From Bacillus sp. NP157 (GTDB taxonomy: Bacteria > Pseudomonadota > Gammaproteobacteria > Xanthomonadales > Rhodanobacteraceae): a stretch of DNA of 64,000 nucleotides. The notes beneath the pieces are model-generated. The model saw nothing but the letters and a program-made list of their open reading frames with translations, was not told the origin of the DNA and did no database searches. Each line of letters opens with the position of its first letter. Position 1 is the first letter of the stretch. The translations under genes were made by a program, and so were the position numbers. Positions 33,375 through 44,400 of the stretch are shown one piece after another. The stretch lies in the NCBI GenBank assembly GCA_018889975.1, contig CP076546.1, positions 186,001-250,000 on the forward strand, in the 5' to 3' direction.

Positions 33375-34301
33375 TTAGCGGCCGAGCACTTCACACAACA
33401 CGGCCATGCGGACGAACACGCCGTTGCCGACCTGCTCGAGGATCCGCGACTGGGCGCCGTCGGCGACGTCCGAGGCGATCTCGATGCCGCGGTTGATCGG
33501 GCCCGGATGCATCACCAGGCAGCCCTTTGCCGCGCGGGCCAGCCGCCGGGTGTCCAGGCCGTAGCGCTCGAAATAGGCCGCTTCGTCGGGTAGGTCGGTC
33601 GACGCCATGCGCTCTTTCTGAAGGCGCAGCATGATCACGGCGTCGACCCCGGCAATGGCCTCGTCGAGATCCTCGTGGTAGGTCACGCCCTTCAGCTCGC
33701 CCTCGGTGGGCAGCAGGGCGGACGGCCCGACGATGCGAATGTCCTTGGCGCCGAGGGCGGCCAGCACGTGCACGTCGGAGCGGGCCACGCGCGAATGGCG
33801 CACGTCGCCGCAGATGGCGACCTTGACCTTGCGCATGTCCGGATGATGGTTGCGGATGGTCAGGGCGTCGAGCAGGCCCTGGGTCGGGTGGGCGCGGTTG
33901 CCGTCGCCCGCGTTGACCACGGAAACGCCGCTCATGGCGTGCTTGACCAGTTCCTCGGGCGTGCCCGAGACCTTGTGGCGGACGATGATCGCGTCCAGGT
34001 GCATGGCCTCGAGGGTGTGCAACGTATCGAACAGCTCCTCGCCCTTGCTGGTCGAGGACAGGCCGATGTCGAAGTTGATCACGTCGGCGCCGAGCCGGCG
34101 CGCCGCCAGTTCGAACGACGTGCGCGTGCGCGTAGACGGTTCGAAGAACAGGTTAAGCACGGTGCGCCCCGACAGGGTGTCGAGCTTGCGCGTGCCATGG
34201 GCACTGGCGTCGCGCATGGCGTTGGCTTTGTCGAGCAACCGCTCGATGGTCTCGCGCGGCAGGTTCTCGAGGGTGGTCAGGTGGCGCAGGCGATTTGACA
34301 T
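33375..34301 (-). CDS. pyrB: Aspartate carbamoyltransferase catalytic subunit
   Basis: A 308-residue PyrB catalysing carbamoyl phosphate plus aspartate to carbamoyl-aspartate in pyrimidine synthesis. The carbamoyl-phosphate loop FFEPSTRTRTSFE is at about residues 52-64, STSKGEELFDTLHTLE at about 83, HPTQGLLDALTI in the middle, and HPGPINRGIEI near the end. There is no adjacent pyrI; the upstream neighbours are ruvX and yqgE, the yqgE-ruvX-pyrB order common in gammaproteobacteria. A pyrC-like inactive partner was not seen in the window. Confidence 0.95.
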   Translation of the reverse strand: MSNRLRHLTTLENLPRETIERLLDKANAMRDASAHGTRKLDTLSGRTVLNLFFEPSTRTRTSFELAARRLGADVINFDIGLSSTSKGEELFDTLHTLEAMHLDAIIVRHKVSGTPEELVKHAMSGVSVVNAGDGNRAHPTQGLLDALTIRNHHPDMRKVKVAICGDVRHSRVARSDVHVLAALGAKDIRIVGPSALLPTEGELKGVTYHEDLDEAIAGVDAVIMLRLQKERMASTDLPDEAAYFERYGLDTRRLARAAKGCLVMHPGPINRGIEIASDVADGAQSRILEQVGNGVFVRMAVLCEVLGR

Positions 34302-34334
34302 GACGTCCTCAAGCTAACAAGGGAATCTTCGGGC

Positions 34335-34754
34335 TTACGATTGCAGAAGGTACGACTCGAGGATCACCGCGGCGGCTTCGGCATCGATGGATTTTGCATC
34401 CGATCGCTTACGCGTGCCTGCGGCGCGGCCCTCGGCGAAACGCCGGGCCGCCTCCTGCGAGGTCATGCGTTCATCGGCGAACGCCACGGCGATGCCGTAG
34501 CGCTCGGTAAGGCGCTGGGCGAACCGCCGCGCGGTGCGCGTCATCGGTTGCTCCTTGCCATCGTTGTCCAGTGGCAGCCCGACGACCAGTTCCGCGGGCA
34601 ACCATTCGCGGCGCAGGTTATCCAGCGCCTGCCAGTCGGGCGCGCCGTCGCGCACGGGCAGGGTGGCCAGCGCACGCGCGGTGCCGGTGAGGCGGTTGCC
34701 CACGGCTACCCCGACGATCTTGGTGCCGACGTCGAATCCGAACAGACAGCTCAT
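34335..34754 (-). CDS. ruvX: Putative pre-16S rRNA nuclease / YqgF-RuvX family
   Basis: A 139-residue RNase H-fold nuclease. The first acidic residue is in FGFDVGTKIVGVAVGN (D8). Others are in VVGLPLDNDGKEQ, AFADERMTSQEA and the C-terminal DAKSIDAEAAAVILESYL. YqgF (RuvX) processes the 5' end of 16S rRNA in E. coli. It begins four bases after the yqgE stop and lies 33 bases before pyrB, so the three genes probably form one transcript. Confidence 0.92.
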   Translation of the reverse strand: MSCLFGFDVGTKIVGVAVGNRLTGTARALATLPVRDGAPDWQALDNLRREWLPAELVVGLPLDNDGKEQPMTRTARRFAQRLTERYGIAVAFADERMTSQEAARRFAEGRAAGTRKRSDAKSIDAEAAAVILESYLLQS

Positions 34755-34757
34755 GGA

Positions 34758-35324
34758 TCAGGCGTGCCCGGCGTAGCCGGCCAGCTGGGACGGGTCGCGC
34801 ACGCCCATCTTGCGGGTGGCGGCGAACCAGCGTTCTTCGATCGGCGTGTCGAATACGATGTGCTCGTCTGCCCGGGTGGTGAGCCAGGCATTTTCCATCA
34901 CTTCCTGTTCGAGCTGGCCGGCTTCCCAGCCGGCGTAGCCCAGCGTGACCATGGCGCGGCGCGGGCCTTCGCCATGCGCCATCGCCACGAGGATGTCGCG
35001 CGAGGTGGTGACCGACCAGTCGTCGTTGATCCGGTAGCTGGAATCCCAGTGGCCGTGATCGCGATGGAGCACGAAACCGCGCTCCTGCTGCACGGGGCCG
35101 CCAATCAACACGGGGTGGTCGGCGATCTCGATGTCTTCGCACGGCAGCTTCATCTGGGCGAGCACGTCGCCCAGGCGGTATTCGGACATCTGGTTGATGA
35201 GCAGGCCCACTGCACCGTCCTCGCCATGCTGGCAAAGGAAGGCAACCCCACGAGCGAACGGCGGCTCGGCGAGCGAGGGCATGGCGATGAGGAATTGCCC
35301 GGCGAAGGTGTTGGCGATACTCAT
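34758..35324 (-). CDS. yqgE: YqgE/AlgH family protein
   Basis: A 188-residue UPF0301 (AlgH/YqgE) protein. It has NTFAGQFLIAMPSLAEPPFARGVAFLCQHGEDGAVGLLIN near the start, HPVLIGGPVQQERGFVLH, and TLGYAGWEAGQLEQE. Its biochemical role is unknown. ATG 35324 is preferred, since the family starts right before the FxGQFLIAMP motif; the longer frame to 35417 runs into the upstream spacer. It is the first gene of yqgE-ruvX-pyrB. Confidence 0.92.
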   Translation of the reverse strand: MSIANTFAGQFLIAMPSLAEPPFARGVAFLCQHGEDGAVGLLINQMSEYRLGDVLAQMKLPCEDIEIADHPVLIGGPVQQERGFVLHRDHGHWDSSYRINDDWSVTTSRDILVAMAHGEGPRRAMVTLGYAGWEAGQLEQEVMENAWLTTRADEHIVFDTPIEERWFAATRKMGVRDPSQLAGYAGHA

Positions 35325-35415
35325 GGCTCCATTGTAGCCGCAGGCGGCCGCCGCCGCGCGGAAATGTTCAGCCCGGATCGCGTAGCGTGTGGACCGGTTC
35401 ACAAGGAGGCACGTC

Positions 35416-35742
35416 ATGCCGAAGATGATGTTTGTAAAAGGTTTTATCGGCGTCTTCGCCGTGTGTTCGGCGTCCGCCGCGAGCGCCTCGACGCCCGCCG
35501 CCTGGAAGGACTATGACCAACGGGTAACCCAGGCATGCGTGGCCGCCAGCGGGCTGAAGGACGCGAAGCCGGTCGGCGGCCTGATCCAGTACGACGACCG
35601 GGTGCCGGTGACCGCGCTGGTGCTGGCCGGGCGTTATCCGCAGAAGCACATGAAAAACGCGCCGGGGCGCGAGCTGTGCGTGTGGGATAGGAAGGCGAAC
35701 AAGGCGTACGTCAGCGAGGCGGACCAGCTGTTGAAGCCGTGA
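35416..35742 (+). CDS. Small exported protein of unknown function
   Basis: A 108-residue protein with a signal peptide (about residues 1-25, FVKGFIGVFAVCSASAASAS). The mature part has two cysteines, in RVTQACVAASGL and GRELCVWDRKANKAYV, which could form a disulfide. AAGGAGG lies seven bases before ATG 35416, which decides this start over the upstream GTG at 35389. I do not recognise the family. It stands alone, followed by a REP. Confidence 0.72.
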   Translation: MPKMMFVKGFIGVFAVCSASAASASTPAAWKDYDQRVTQACVAASGLKDAKPVGGLIQYDDRVPVTALVLAGRYPQKHMKNAPGRELCVWDRKANKAYVSEADQLLKP

Positions 35743-35754
35743 AGCAGTCGGCGA

Positions 35755-35777
35755 TCGCGCGCAGGCGCGCTCCTACA
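35755..35777 (-). repeat. GTAG-type REP palindrome
   Basis: The reverse complement reads TGTAGGAGCGCGCCTGCGCG followed by CGA, in the 49-base gap between two convergent genes. Confidence 0.85.
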
Positions 35778-35791
35778 CGCGATCCCGCGCC

Positions 35792-36651
35792 TCAATACGT
35801 CCCCAACACATCACCCTGCTTGAACTGCCACGTCCGCGTGACGTAAAGCTCGTCCACCTTCTCTTTCGGATCTTTCGGAACCGCGGGGAACGGTGCCGCC
35901 AGCTTCACGATCTTCTGCGCGGCCAGGTCGAGCACCTCGGAGCCCGAACTCTTGACCACTTCCATGCTCTTCACCGTGCCATCCCGGTTCAGGCAGACGG
36001 TAAGGATCAGCTGGCCGTGGATCCCGCCGCGGCGGGCCGCGTCCGGGTAATTCAGGTTACCGACCCGCTCCACCCGGCTCACCCAGCCCTTCATGTAGGC
36101 GGCGTAGGCGTATTCGCGCGTGTTCGAGGAGATGTATTTCTTCTTCGGCCGCTTCGCGTAGGCCTCGGATTCGTCGCGGACCTCGGCCGCCAGCCGGGCC
36201 ATTTCGAGCTTGCGCTGCACGTCCTTGTCGGAGGGCGGCAGCGGTGTTTCCTTCTGCTCGGTCTGGGCCTGGGTGGTGTCGACGCGGAAGGCGGTCTGCC
36301 CGGCCGTGGTCAGGACCTGGTCGGGCGTGGCTTCGCGCGGCGTGGGCGCCTGCGCTTCCTGGGTCTCGGCCACCACGCCCTGGTTTTTCGTGGGCAGGGG
36401 CCCGCTCACACGCTCGGACGGACGCGAGGCCTTGTCACGGTCGCCGCCGCCCGAATTGTTGGCCTGGGCCAGGAAGTCGGCCTTGTCGGGCTGTTCCTGG
36501 TTAGCGACGTCGACCAGCGTCACGTCCAGCGTGGGCACGCTGGGCGCGGGTTTTTCCGCCTGGAAGGTGACCCCAAGGATCAGCACGCCATGCAGCATCA
36601 AAGAAAACAGCAGGGTCGCGCCGATCAGGTCGGCGCCGGTGGTACGGGTCG

Positions 36652-36655
<4 letters not shown>
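35792..36655 (-). CDS. TonB-family energy transducer
   Basis: A 287-residue TonB-like protein. One N-terminal membrane helix (about 10-30, LIGATLLFSLMLHGVLILGV) precedes a polar linker of about 150 residues. The linker is less proline-rich than classical TonB. The TonB C-terminal domain (about 195-285) has RVERVGNLNYPDAARRGGIHGQLILTVCLNRDG, then VLDLAAQKIVKLAAPF. It may energise outer-membrane receptors or another envelope process. ExbB/ExbD are not adjacent. It starts in a four-base overlap with the gshB stop; tonB-like after gshB is a familiar gammaproteobacterial order. Confidence 0.88.
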
Positions 36656-37593
<938 letters not shown>

Positions 37594-37629
37594 GGGGTGA
37601 GTTCCGGACGGAGAATGAGGCGAAGTTTA

Positions 37630-37715
37630 GCGGGAGACGGGGGAAGGGAAGTGGGGGCGCAACGTTGCGGATAGCCCCCAGGTCCGCTCGTGCGCCCCCA
37701 TTTCCCATCTCCCGC
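37630..37715. repeat. Long imperfect inverted repeat upstream of gshB
   Basis: Arms 37630-37661 (GCGGGAGACGGGGGAAGG and onward) and 37691-37715 (ending CATCTCCCGC) pair around a 29-base centre. The arm sequence resembles the inverted repeat at 18824-18909 (shared GCGGGAG and GGGAAGTGGG), suggesting a second, longer repeat family. Confidence 0.65.
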
Positions 37716-37738
37716 CCCGCCTTTAAGAAGAATTCATC

Positions 37739-37767
37739 TTGACTCAACCACGTCCACCCATTAAACA
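37739..37767 (+). promoter_or_regulatory. Possible sigma-70 promoter for the pil-chp operon
   Basis: TTGACT at 37739-37744 and TTAAAC/TAAACA at 37761-37767 are spaced 16-17 bases apart, about 140 bases before the pilG start. The -35 is good and the -10 is weak. Confidence 0.35.
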
Positions 37768-37904
37768 GCCACACAAGGGCCGCCGCAGAGCGGTGACCGC
37801 TGCCCGGGGGGTAGCGGGCTTTACGACCTGGCGCACGGATGACCCGGCGATATCGGGCTATCCTGCTGCCGGGACTTGCAGTTTTTTCGTGTGACGGGGG
37901 CGCA

Positions 37905-38306
37905 GTGAACGACAACGGACGCGGTACGGACCTGGCCGGCCTGCGGGTCATGGTCATCGATGACTCGAAAACCATCCGGCGTACGGCGGAGACCCTGTTG
38001 AAGAAGGAAGGCTGCGACGTGCTGACCGCCGTCGACGGTTTCGAGGCGCTGGCCAAGATCTCGGACCAGAAGCCCAACATCATCTTCGTCGACATCATGA
38101 TGCCGCGCCTGGACGGGTACCAGACCTGCGCGCTGATCAAGAACAATGCCCAGTTCCGCGGCACGCCCGTGATCATGCTGTCCTCCAAGGACGGCCTGTT
38201 CGACAAGGCGCGTGGTCGCATCGTGGGCGCGGAACAGTACCTCACCAAGCCGTTCACCCGCGACGAGTTGCTCGGCGCGATCCATCGCTACGCGACGGCC
38301 GGCTGA
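37905..38306 (+). CDS. pilG: Twitching motility response regulator PilG
   Basis: A 133-residue CheY-like receiver domain. D19/D20 in VMVIDDSKTIRRTAE and phospho-acceptor D63 in IIFVDIMMPRLDGYQ are present, with LTKPFTRDELL at the end. PilG promotes pilus extension through PilB in Pseudomonas. GTG 37905 is chosen because GGGGG is four bases upstream and the length matches the family; the open frame extends 22 codons further into the leader. First gene of the chemosensory operon. Confidence 0.93.
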   Translation: MNDNGRGTDLAGLRVMVIDDSKTIRRTAETLLKKEGCDVLTAVDGFEALAKISDQKPNIIFVDIMMPRLDGYQTCALIKNNAQFRGTPVIMLSSKDGLFDKARGRIVGAEQYLTKPFTRDELLGAIHRYATAG

Positions 38307-38341
38307 TCGACACACCCTTACACAAGCGTCCAGGGGGACGT

Positions 38342-38713
38342 GTGGCAAATATCCTAATCATCGACGACTCGCCGACCGACGTACGCGTGTTCACCACGCT
38401 GCTCGAAAAGGCGGGTTTTTCCGTCTCCAGCGTCGACAATGCCGAAGCTGGCATCGACCGCATCCGTGCCAGCAAGCCTGACCTGGTGATCATGGACGTG
38501 ATCATGCCGGGCATGAATGGCTTCCAGGCCACGCGCACGCTCAGCCGCGACCCGGCCACCGCCGACGTCCCGGTCGTGATGATCACCACCAAATCGATGG
38601 AAACCGACCGCGTCTGGGGCTTGCGCCAGGGTGCCAAGGCGTTCATCACCAAGCCGGTGAACGAGAAGGAACTGCTCTCGACCATCGCTGACCTGTTGCC
38701 GAAGCAGAACTGA
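38342..38713 (+). CDS. pilH: Twitching motility response regulator PilH
   Basis: A 123-residue receiver domain with IDDSPTDVRVFTTLLEK, phospho-acceptor D52 in VIMDVIMPGMNGFQATR, and ITKPVNEKELL. PilH acts as the second CheY of the Pil-Chp system, reported to act on retraction or as a phosphate sink. The start is GTG with AGGGGGA just upstream. It is 35 bases after pilG and seven before pilI. Confidence 0.93.
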   Translation: MANILIIDDSPTDVRVFTTLLEKAGFSVSSVDNAEAGIDRIRASKPDLVIMDVIMPGMNGFQATRTLSRDPATADVPVVMITTKSMETDRVWGLRQGAKAFITKPVNEKELLSTIADLLPKQN

Positions 38714-38720
38714 GGTCGTT

Positions 38721-39266
38721 ATGAGCGAGAACGTGGCACTGACGCCCTTTGAACTGCTCGCCCATTACGAACGCGCCTGCCTCGTGCACTCGGCCGGTGC
38801 GCCCGAACGCGTGGAAAACGTCGGCCTGTGGCGTGGCATCGGCTTCCGCGTCGGCCGCCGCGCCTTCGTGAGCGGCATCGACGAAATCAACGAACTGCTG
38901 GCGGTGCCGGCCCTGACCAACGTGCCGGGCACCCAGCCCTGGCTGATGGGCGTGGCCAATGTCCGCGGCAACCTCGTCCCGGCGATCGACCTGGGGCGGT
39001 TCCTGTTCGACGAACGCACGCCGTCGTCCGAGCGCACCCGGTTGCTGCTGGTGCGCCAGCACGGCGGCACCGTGGGCCTGCTGGTCGACGAAGTGTTCGG
39101 CCAGCGCACCATGGACGACGAACAGCGCGGTGGCGGTGACGAAGAGCTCGATCCGCGCCTTGCGCGTTTCGTGACGGAGAACATCCAGCTCGGCGAGCAA
39201 TCGTTCGGGCTGTTCAGCATGAACCGCCTGGTTCGTGCGCCGGACTTCCGGCAGGCGGCGCTGTAA
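38721..39266 (+). CDS. pilI: CheW-like adaptor PilI
   Basis: A 181-residue CheW-domain protein. It has GIGFRVGRRAFVSGIDEINELLAVP, the conserved WLMGVANVRGNLVPAIDL, and LLLVRQHGGTVGLLVDEVFGQR. It couples the receptor PilJ to the ChpA kinase. A spacer of 172 bases with a GC hairpin separates it from pilJ; the other junctions in the operon are much shorter. Confidence 0.93.
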   Translation: MSENVALTPFELLAHYERACLVHSAGAPERVENVGLWRGIGFRVGRRAFVSGIDEINELLAVPALTNVPGTQPWLMGVANVRGNLVPAIDLGRFLFDERTPSSERTRLLLVRQHGGTVGLLVDEVFGQRTMDDEQRGGGDEELDPRLARFVTENIQLGEQSFGLFSMNRLVRAPDFRQAAL

Positions 39267-39384
39267 GGCGCCCAGTAAGGGGGACGGGACGGCCGCAGGC
39301 CCTCCCGCAACAGGATACGCGGGGCAGGGCAACCGGTCGCGCGACGGGAACGAGGGGGCGGCCGTCAGAACGGTCGCTCGTCTG

Positions 39385-39405
39385 CCGGGGGCTGCCTAGC
39401 CCCGG
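39385..39405 (+). other. GC-rich hairpin in the pilI-pilJ spacer
   Basis: CCGGGGGCT pairs with AGCCCCGG across GCCT. There is no U-tract after it, so it is unlikely to terminate; it may stabilise or process the mRNA between pilI and pilJ. Confidence 0.4.
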
Positions 39406-39438
39406 TCAATGGCTTTGCCAGGTTTGGGTGAGGTGGAT

Positions 39439-41469
39439 ATGAGCAGTACAACAGGGGGCGTGGGCCGTGAAGGTGGGTACACGATGGTTATCGTGTTCCT
39501 GCTGCTATCCATTGGCCTGGCATCGGTGGACTTCTGGCTGTTGAACAGCAAGAACGGTGAAGACCGCGAAGCCATCGCACTGACGACGCAGGTGCAGGTG
39601 CTTTCGCAGCAGACTGCGAAGTACGCGCTGGAGGCGTCCGACGGCAATCGCGATTCGTTCCGCGAGCTGTCCGCCACGCGCAACACCATCGACTCGGCCG
39701 TGCAGCGACTGGTCGCCGGCGACGACAAGACCGGCATGCCGGCCTACGCGCAGCAGGCGGGTAACACCGGCCGCTCGATCGGTGCACTGGCGAATGCCTG
39801 GCACCAGCTGGACGCGGACATCGGCAAGATCCTCGGCAACAAGGAGCTGGTGCTCGCCTCGGGTGAGCGTGCCGACCTGTTCGCCAAGCAGATGCCGCTG
39901 CTGAACGCGCGCACGGACGAAGTGCTGAACATCGTGCAGCAGAAGAACGCCTCGGTGGAGCAGACCTTCACCATCGCGCGCTGGATGCTGATGGCTGACC
40001 GCATGATCCGCCGCGTGCAGGAAATCCTGCAGGGTGGCGACTCCGCACAGTCCGCCGCCGATGGCCTGTCCCGCGATGCCCAGCTGTACGGCTCGGTGCT
40101 CAAGGGCCTGGTCGAAGGCAACCCGGACGGTGGCGTGCGCGCCATCCCCGACGCCAACGCCCACAAGATCCTGGTCGACATGCAGACCTCGTGGGGCGAC
40201 CTGGTCGACCCGGTCACCCAGTTGGTCTCGGCGTCGCCGAACCTGCAGGACGTGAAGCGCGCCGGCAACCAGGCGTCGCTGGACTCGCAGACGGTGCTGT
40301 TGCGCGCGAACGAATCCGCGGACCAGATCGCGAAGCTGCCGCTGACCCGCCTGTTCCCGAACGTGTGGGCCGGCTTGCTCGGTGCGATCGCCACGGTCGC
40401 CTTCGCCCTGGTCCTCGTCTTCAGCCTGGTCCGCGACCAGCGCCGCCGCCTGGAGACCACCAGCGAACTGAACCAGCGTAACCAGACCGCGATCATGCGG
40501 TTGCTGGACGAAATGGGCACGCTCGCCGAAGGCGACCTGACCATCAAGGCCACGGTGACCGAGGACATCACCGGCGCCATCGCGGACGCCATGAACTCCG
40601 CGGTGGACGAGATGCGCAACCTCGTCACCACGATCAACGAGACGGCGGTGCGCGTCTCGGCGGCAGCCCAGGAAACCCAGGCCACCGCCATGCACCTGGC
40701 CGACGCGGCCGAGCAGCAGGCGCAGCAGATCACCTCGGCGACCTCCGCGATCAACCAGATCGCCACCTCGATGGATACGGTGTCGAAGGACTCCGCGGAA
40801 TCCGCCGACGTGGCGCAGCGCTCGGTGCAGATCGCATCGCGCGGTGCCGAAGTGGTGCGCGAAACCATCCAGGGCATGGATTCCATCCGTGACCAGATCC
40901 AGGAAACCTCAAAGCGCATCAAGCGCCTGGGCGAGTCGTCGCAGGAAATCGGCTCGATCGTGGAACTGATCAACGACATCGCCGAGCAGACCAACATCCT
41001 CGCACTGAACGCGGCCATCCAGGCCGCCTCGGCGGGTGAGGCGGGCCGCGGCTTCGCGGTCGTGGCGGACGAAGTGCAGCGCCTGGCAGAACGTTCCGCC
41101 AGCGCGACCAAGCGAATCGAAACGCTGGTGCAGGCGATTCAGTCCGATACCAACGAAGCGGTGAGCTCGATGGAACAGACCACCGCGGAAGTGGTGGCAG
41201 GCGCACGCCTCGCCGAGGATGCCGGTACGGCCCTGGGCGACATCGAGCGCGTGTCGAACGATCTGTCGGCACTCATCCAGAACATCTCGGCGGCAGCCCG
41301 CCAGCAGTCGGCGGCGGCGACGGATACGTCGGCCACGATGAACGTCATCCAGGAGATCACCTCGCAGACGTCGCTCGGCGCAAGCCAGACGGCGGAATCG
41401 ATCGGTAACCTGGCCCAGCTCGCGAACGACCTGCGACTCTCCGTCGCGAACTTCAAGCTGCCGGGCTAA
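39439..41469 (+). CDS. pilJ: Type IV pilus methyl-accepting chemoreceptor PilJ
   Basis: A 676-residue chemoreceptor. Membrane helix 1 is near residues 14-34 ([21 protein letters not shown]). A periplasmic PilJ-type helical sensor region of about 270 residues follows, then membrane helix 2 ([21 protein letters not shown]), a HAMP-like linker, and the signalling hairpin with tip [19 protein letters not shown]. It senses surface or pilus-related signals for ChpA. ATG 39439 is preferred for the upstream GAGGTGG and the short cytoplasmic N-terminus; ATG 39409 is the alternative. No cognate pilK methyltransferase is present in the operon. Confidence 0.93.
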   Translation: MSSTTGGVGREGGYTMVIVFLLLSIGLASVDFWLLNSKNGEDREAIALTTQVQVLSQQTAKYALEASDGNRDSFRELSATRNTIDSAVQRLVAGDDKTGMPAYAQQAGNTGRSIGALANAWHQLDADIGKILGNKELVLASGERADLFAKQMPLLNARTDEVLNIVQQKNASVEQTFTIARWMLMADRMIRRVQEILQGGDSAQSAADGLSRDAQLYGSVLKGLVEGNPDGGVRAIPDANAHKILVDMQTSWGDLVDPVTQLVSASPNLQDVKRAGNQASLDSQTVLLRANESADQIAKLPLTRLFPNVWAGLLGAIATVAFALVLVFSLVRDQRRRLETTSELNQRNQTAIMRLLDEMGTLAEGDLTIKATVTEDITGAIADAMNSAVDEMRNLVTTINETAVRVSAAAQETQATAMHLADAAEQQAQQITSATSAINQIATSMDTVSKDSAESADVAQRSVQIASRGAEVVRETIQGMDSIRDQIQETSKRIKRLGESSQEIGSIVELINDIAEQTNILALNAAIQAASAGEAGRGFAVVADEVQRLAERSASATKRIETLVQAIQSDTNEAVSSMEQTTAEVVAGARLAEDAGTALGDIERVSNDLSALIQNISAAARQQSAAATDTSATMNVIQEITSQTSLGASQTAESIGNLAQLANDLRLSVANFKLPG

Positions 41470-41473
41470 TGCA

Positions 41474-44400
41474 GTGAGACTTCAAGACCATACCGATTTC
41501 ACCACGCTGCACTGGGTCAAGGCGGAGCTCGACGACGCCTTGTCCAAGGCACGCCAGGCGCTCGAGTCGTACGTCGAGGATTCCCGCGACACCTACGTCA
41601 TGCATACGTGCGCCGCGGACCTGCACCAGGTCCACGGCACGCTGCGCATGGTGGAGTTGTATGGCGCGGCGATGGTCGTGGGCGAGATGGAGCAGCTGGT
41701 CGCAGCGCTCATCGGCGACCGTGTAGCCCATCGCGACGATGCCTATGCCGCGCTGATGCGCGGCATGATGCAGATGCCCGATTACCTCGAGCGCCTGCAG
41801 AGCGGCCATCGCGACGTACCCATCGTGCTGTTGCCGCTGCTCAACGACCTGCGCGCCAGCCGTGGCGAGCAGTCGCTGCACGAGTCGGCGCTGTTCACCC
41901 CGAACCTGGATACCCCGCTGCCGGTCGGCGCGCCGGGTGCGTCCGATCCGGGCGTGGCCGAAGACCACCGTAGCGAGTTGCCCGAACTGCGCGCCCGTTT
42001 CCAGCAACAACTGCTGGCATGGTTCCGCGGGCAGGGGGGCGACCGCCAGTTGCTCGGCATGCGTGCGACGCTGGACAGCATCGCGGCCCGTTGTTACACC
42101 ATCGCGGGCCGTCGCCTGTGGTGGATCGCCGCAGGCGTGCTCGAAGGCCTCGAGCGCGGCGTGCTGCGTGCCCACGAAAAAGACGTTCGCCAGCTCATCG
42201 GCCGCGTCGACCGCTCGATCCGCGAGCTGGTCGATGGTGGCGAAGAGGCCATGCTCACCGGTGATTCGGACGAGCTGGCCCGCAAGCTGCTTTATTACGT
42301 CGCGCAGGCCCGCCCGGGCAGCGAGCGCCTGGACGAACTGCGTCAGGCCTATCGCCTTGACGGCCTCCTGCCGCAGGCATCGGAAGTCGAGCACGCGCGT
42401 GGGTCCATGTCGGGCCACAACCGCGCGTTGCTGGACACGGTGTCCGTGGCGATCAAGGACGACCTGCTGCGCGTGAAGGAATCGCTCGACCTGTTCCTGC
42501 GCCGTCCCGATGGCGACCCGGCACAGCTCGGCCCGCAGGCCGACGTGCTCGACCGCGTGGGCGATACGCTGGGCATGCTGGCGCTCGGCGTGCCGCGCCG
42601 CGTCGTCGGCGAACAGCGCCGGATCATCGGCGAGATCGCCACGGGCGCGCGTGCGCCGGACGAAGAGTCGCTGCTCGACGTCGCCGGTGCGCTGCTCTAC
42701 GTCGAAGCGTCGCTGGACGACCACATCGAGCGCCTCGGCGCCGAGGGCGAGACGCCCCTGTCGGACAGCGGCCCCTCGCCGCTGCCGCGCAGCGAAGCGC
42801 GCCACATCCTGACCGCGCTGATGCGCGAAGCCACCACGAACACCTCGCGGGTGAAGGACGCCATCGTCGCCTTCGTCGAGTCGTCGTGGGACCACGACCA
42901 GCTTGCCGGCACGCCGGACATGATGGCCGAGATCGGTGGCGCCATGCGCATGCTGGGCGCGCCGCGTCCGGCTGACCTGGCCGACGGCATCGGCATGTTC
43001 ATCCACCGCGAACTGCTCGGCGATCGCCGCGTGCCGAACGGTGCGCAGATGGATCGGCTGGCGGATGCGCTTGCGGCGCTGGAGTATTACCTCGAAGCCG
43101 CCCGCGAGCATCGCGGTGGCCTGGACCACATCCTCGACGTCACCCAGCAGAGCCTGGCCGAACTCGGCTACTGGCCGCTGCCGGTCGATGAAGAGAATGA
43201 AGAGCTTGGCAGCGAAGCGCTCGAAACCATCGAGGCCGAAGCGGTCGAGCACATCGCCGTGCCGTCCAGCAGTGAAGACGTGGGCGAAACGGTTTCGACC
43301 TTCGCCGATACCTTCGACCTGATCGACGAGCCGCCGGCCGACGACGTCGTGCTGCCTGCGGCAGCCGAGGTGGCGCAGGCCGCCCCGGCACCGGAAGACG
43401 ACTGGGTCGAGATCGAAGAAGAAATCGAGCAGGAAGTGGGCGGGACCGGCATGGCCGAGTTCGCCGGCTTCCAGGTCACCGTCGACGGTATCGACGACGA
43501 GATCCGCGAAATCTTCCTGGAGGAAACCCAGGAGGAAATCGACAACCTGCGCAGCGCCGTCGCCGCGTGGATGAAGGATCCGGAGCGCATCGAAGCGCTC
43601 ACCCCGATCCGTCGCTCGTTCCACACGCTGAAGGGTTCCGGTCGCCTGGTCGGTGCCCGCCTGCTGGGCGAGTTCGCCTGGAAGGTCGAAAACATGCTCA
43701 ACCGCGTGCTGGATGGCACGATCGGCCCGCACGAGGGCGTGCAGGCGCTGGTCGGCCATGCGGTCGACGCATTGCCGCAGCTCAAGGCCGCGCTGGAAGG
43801 CGATGCGCACGTCAACGCGCCGATCGGCGCGATCATGGAGACCGCCGATCGCGTGGCCATGGGCGACATGGCGTTCCTCGAGGACATCGCGCGCAATTCG
43901 GTCAAGCTGGTCCGCACGAAGGTGAAGCGCCGCGTGCCGCGCGACACCATCGCCGCGGTCCCGACGGCCGCGTTCGCCAGCTACGGTCGCACCCCCGAGC
44001 CCGAACCGGCCCAGGTGGAAGAGCCGGCTTACGTGGCGCCGCCGTTGCCGCCGGTCGACGCCGTGCTGCTCGACATCCTGCGCACCGAAGTGGCGCAGTA
44101 CCTCAACATCATCCGCGCCAACCTCGCGCGTGCCGGCGACGGTCCGTTGCCGGTGGATGACGGGCTGCTGCGTGCCGTGCACACCCTGCACGGTGCCATC
44201 GGCATGGTCGATATCCCGGTGCTGATCCAGGTGCTGGCACCGCTGGAAGGACTGATCAAGCGCGTGCGCGCCTCTGGCGTGCCGCTGCGCGCGGCTGGCG
44301 TGGATGCGCTCACCGACGCGGCCGACCTCGTCGATCACGTCATGGACCTGTTCGATACCGTCGATCCGCGCGTGCCCGACGTTTCCGCGCTCGCCGCGCA

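Larger units (their letters stand above)
37594..37904. other. 311-base divergent spacer between gshB and pilG
   Basis: No gene is seen. It contains a long imperfect inverted repeat (37630-37715) near gshB, a possible sigma-70 promoter (37739-37767), and a GC-rich leader ending in a GGGGG ribosome site for pilG. Confidence 0.7.
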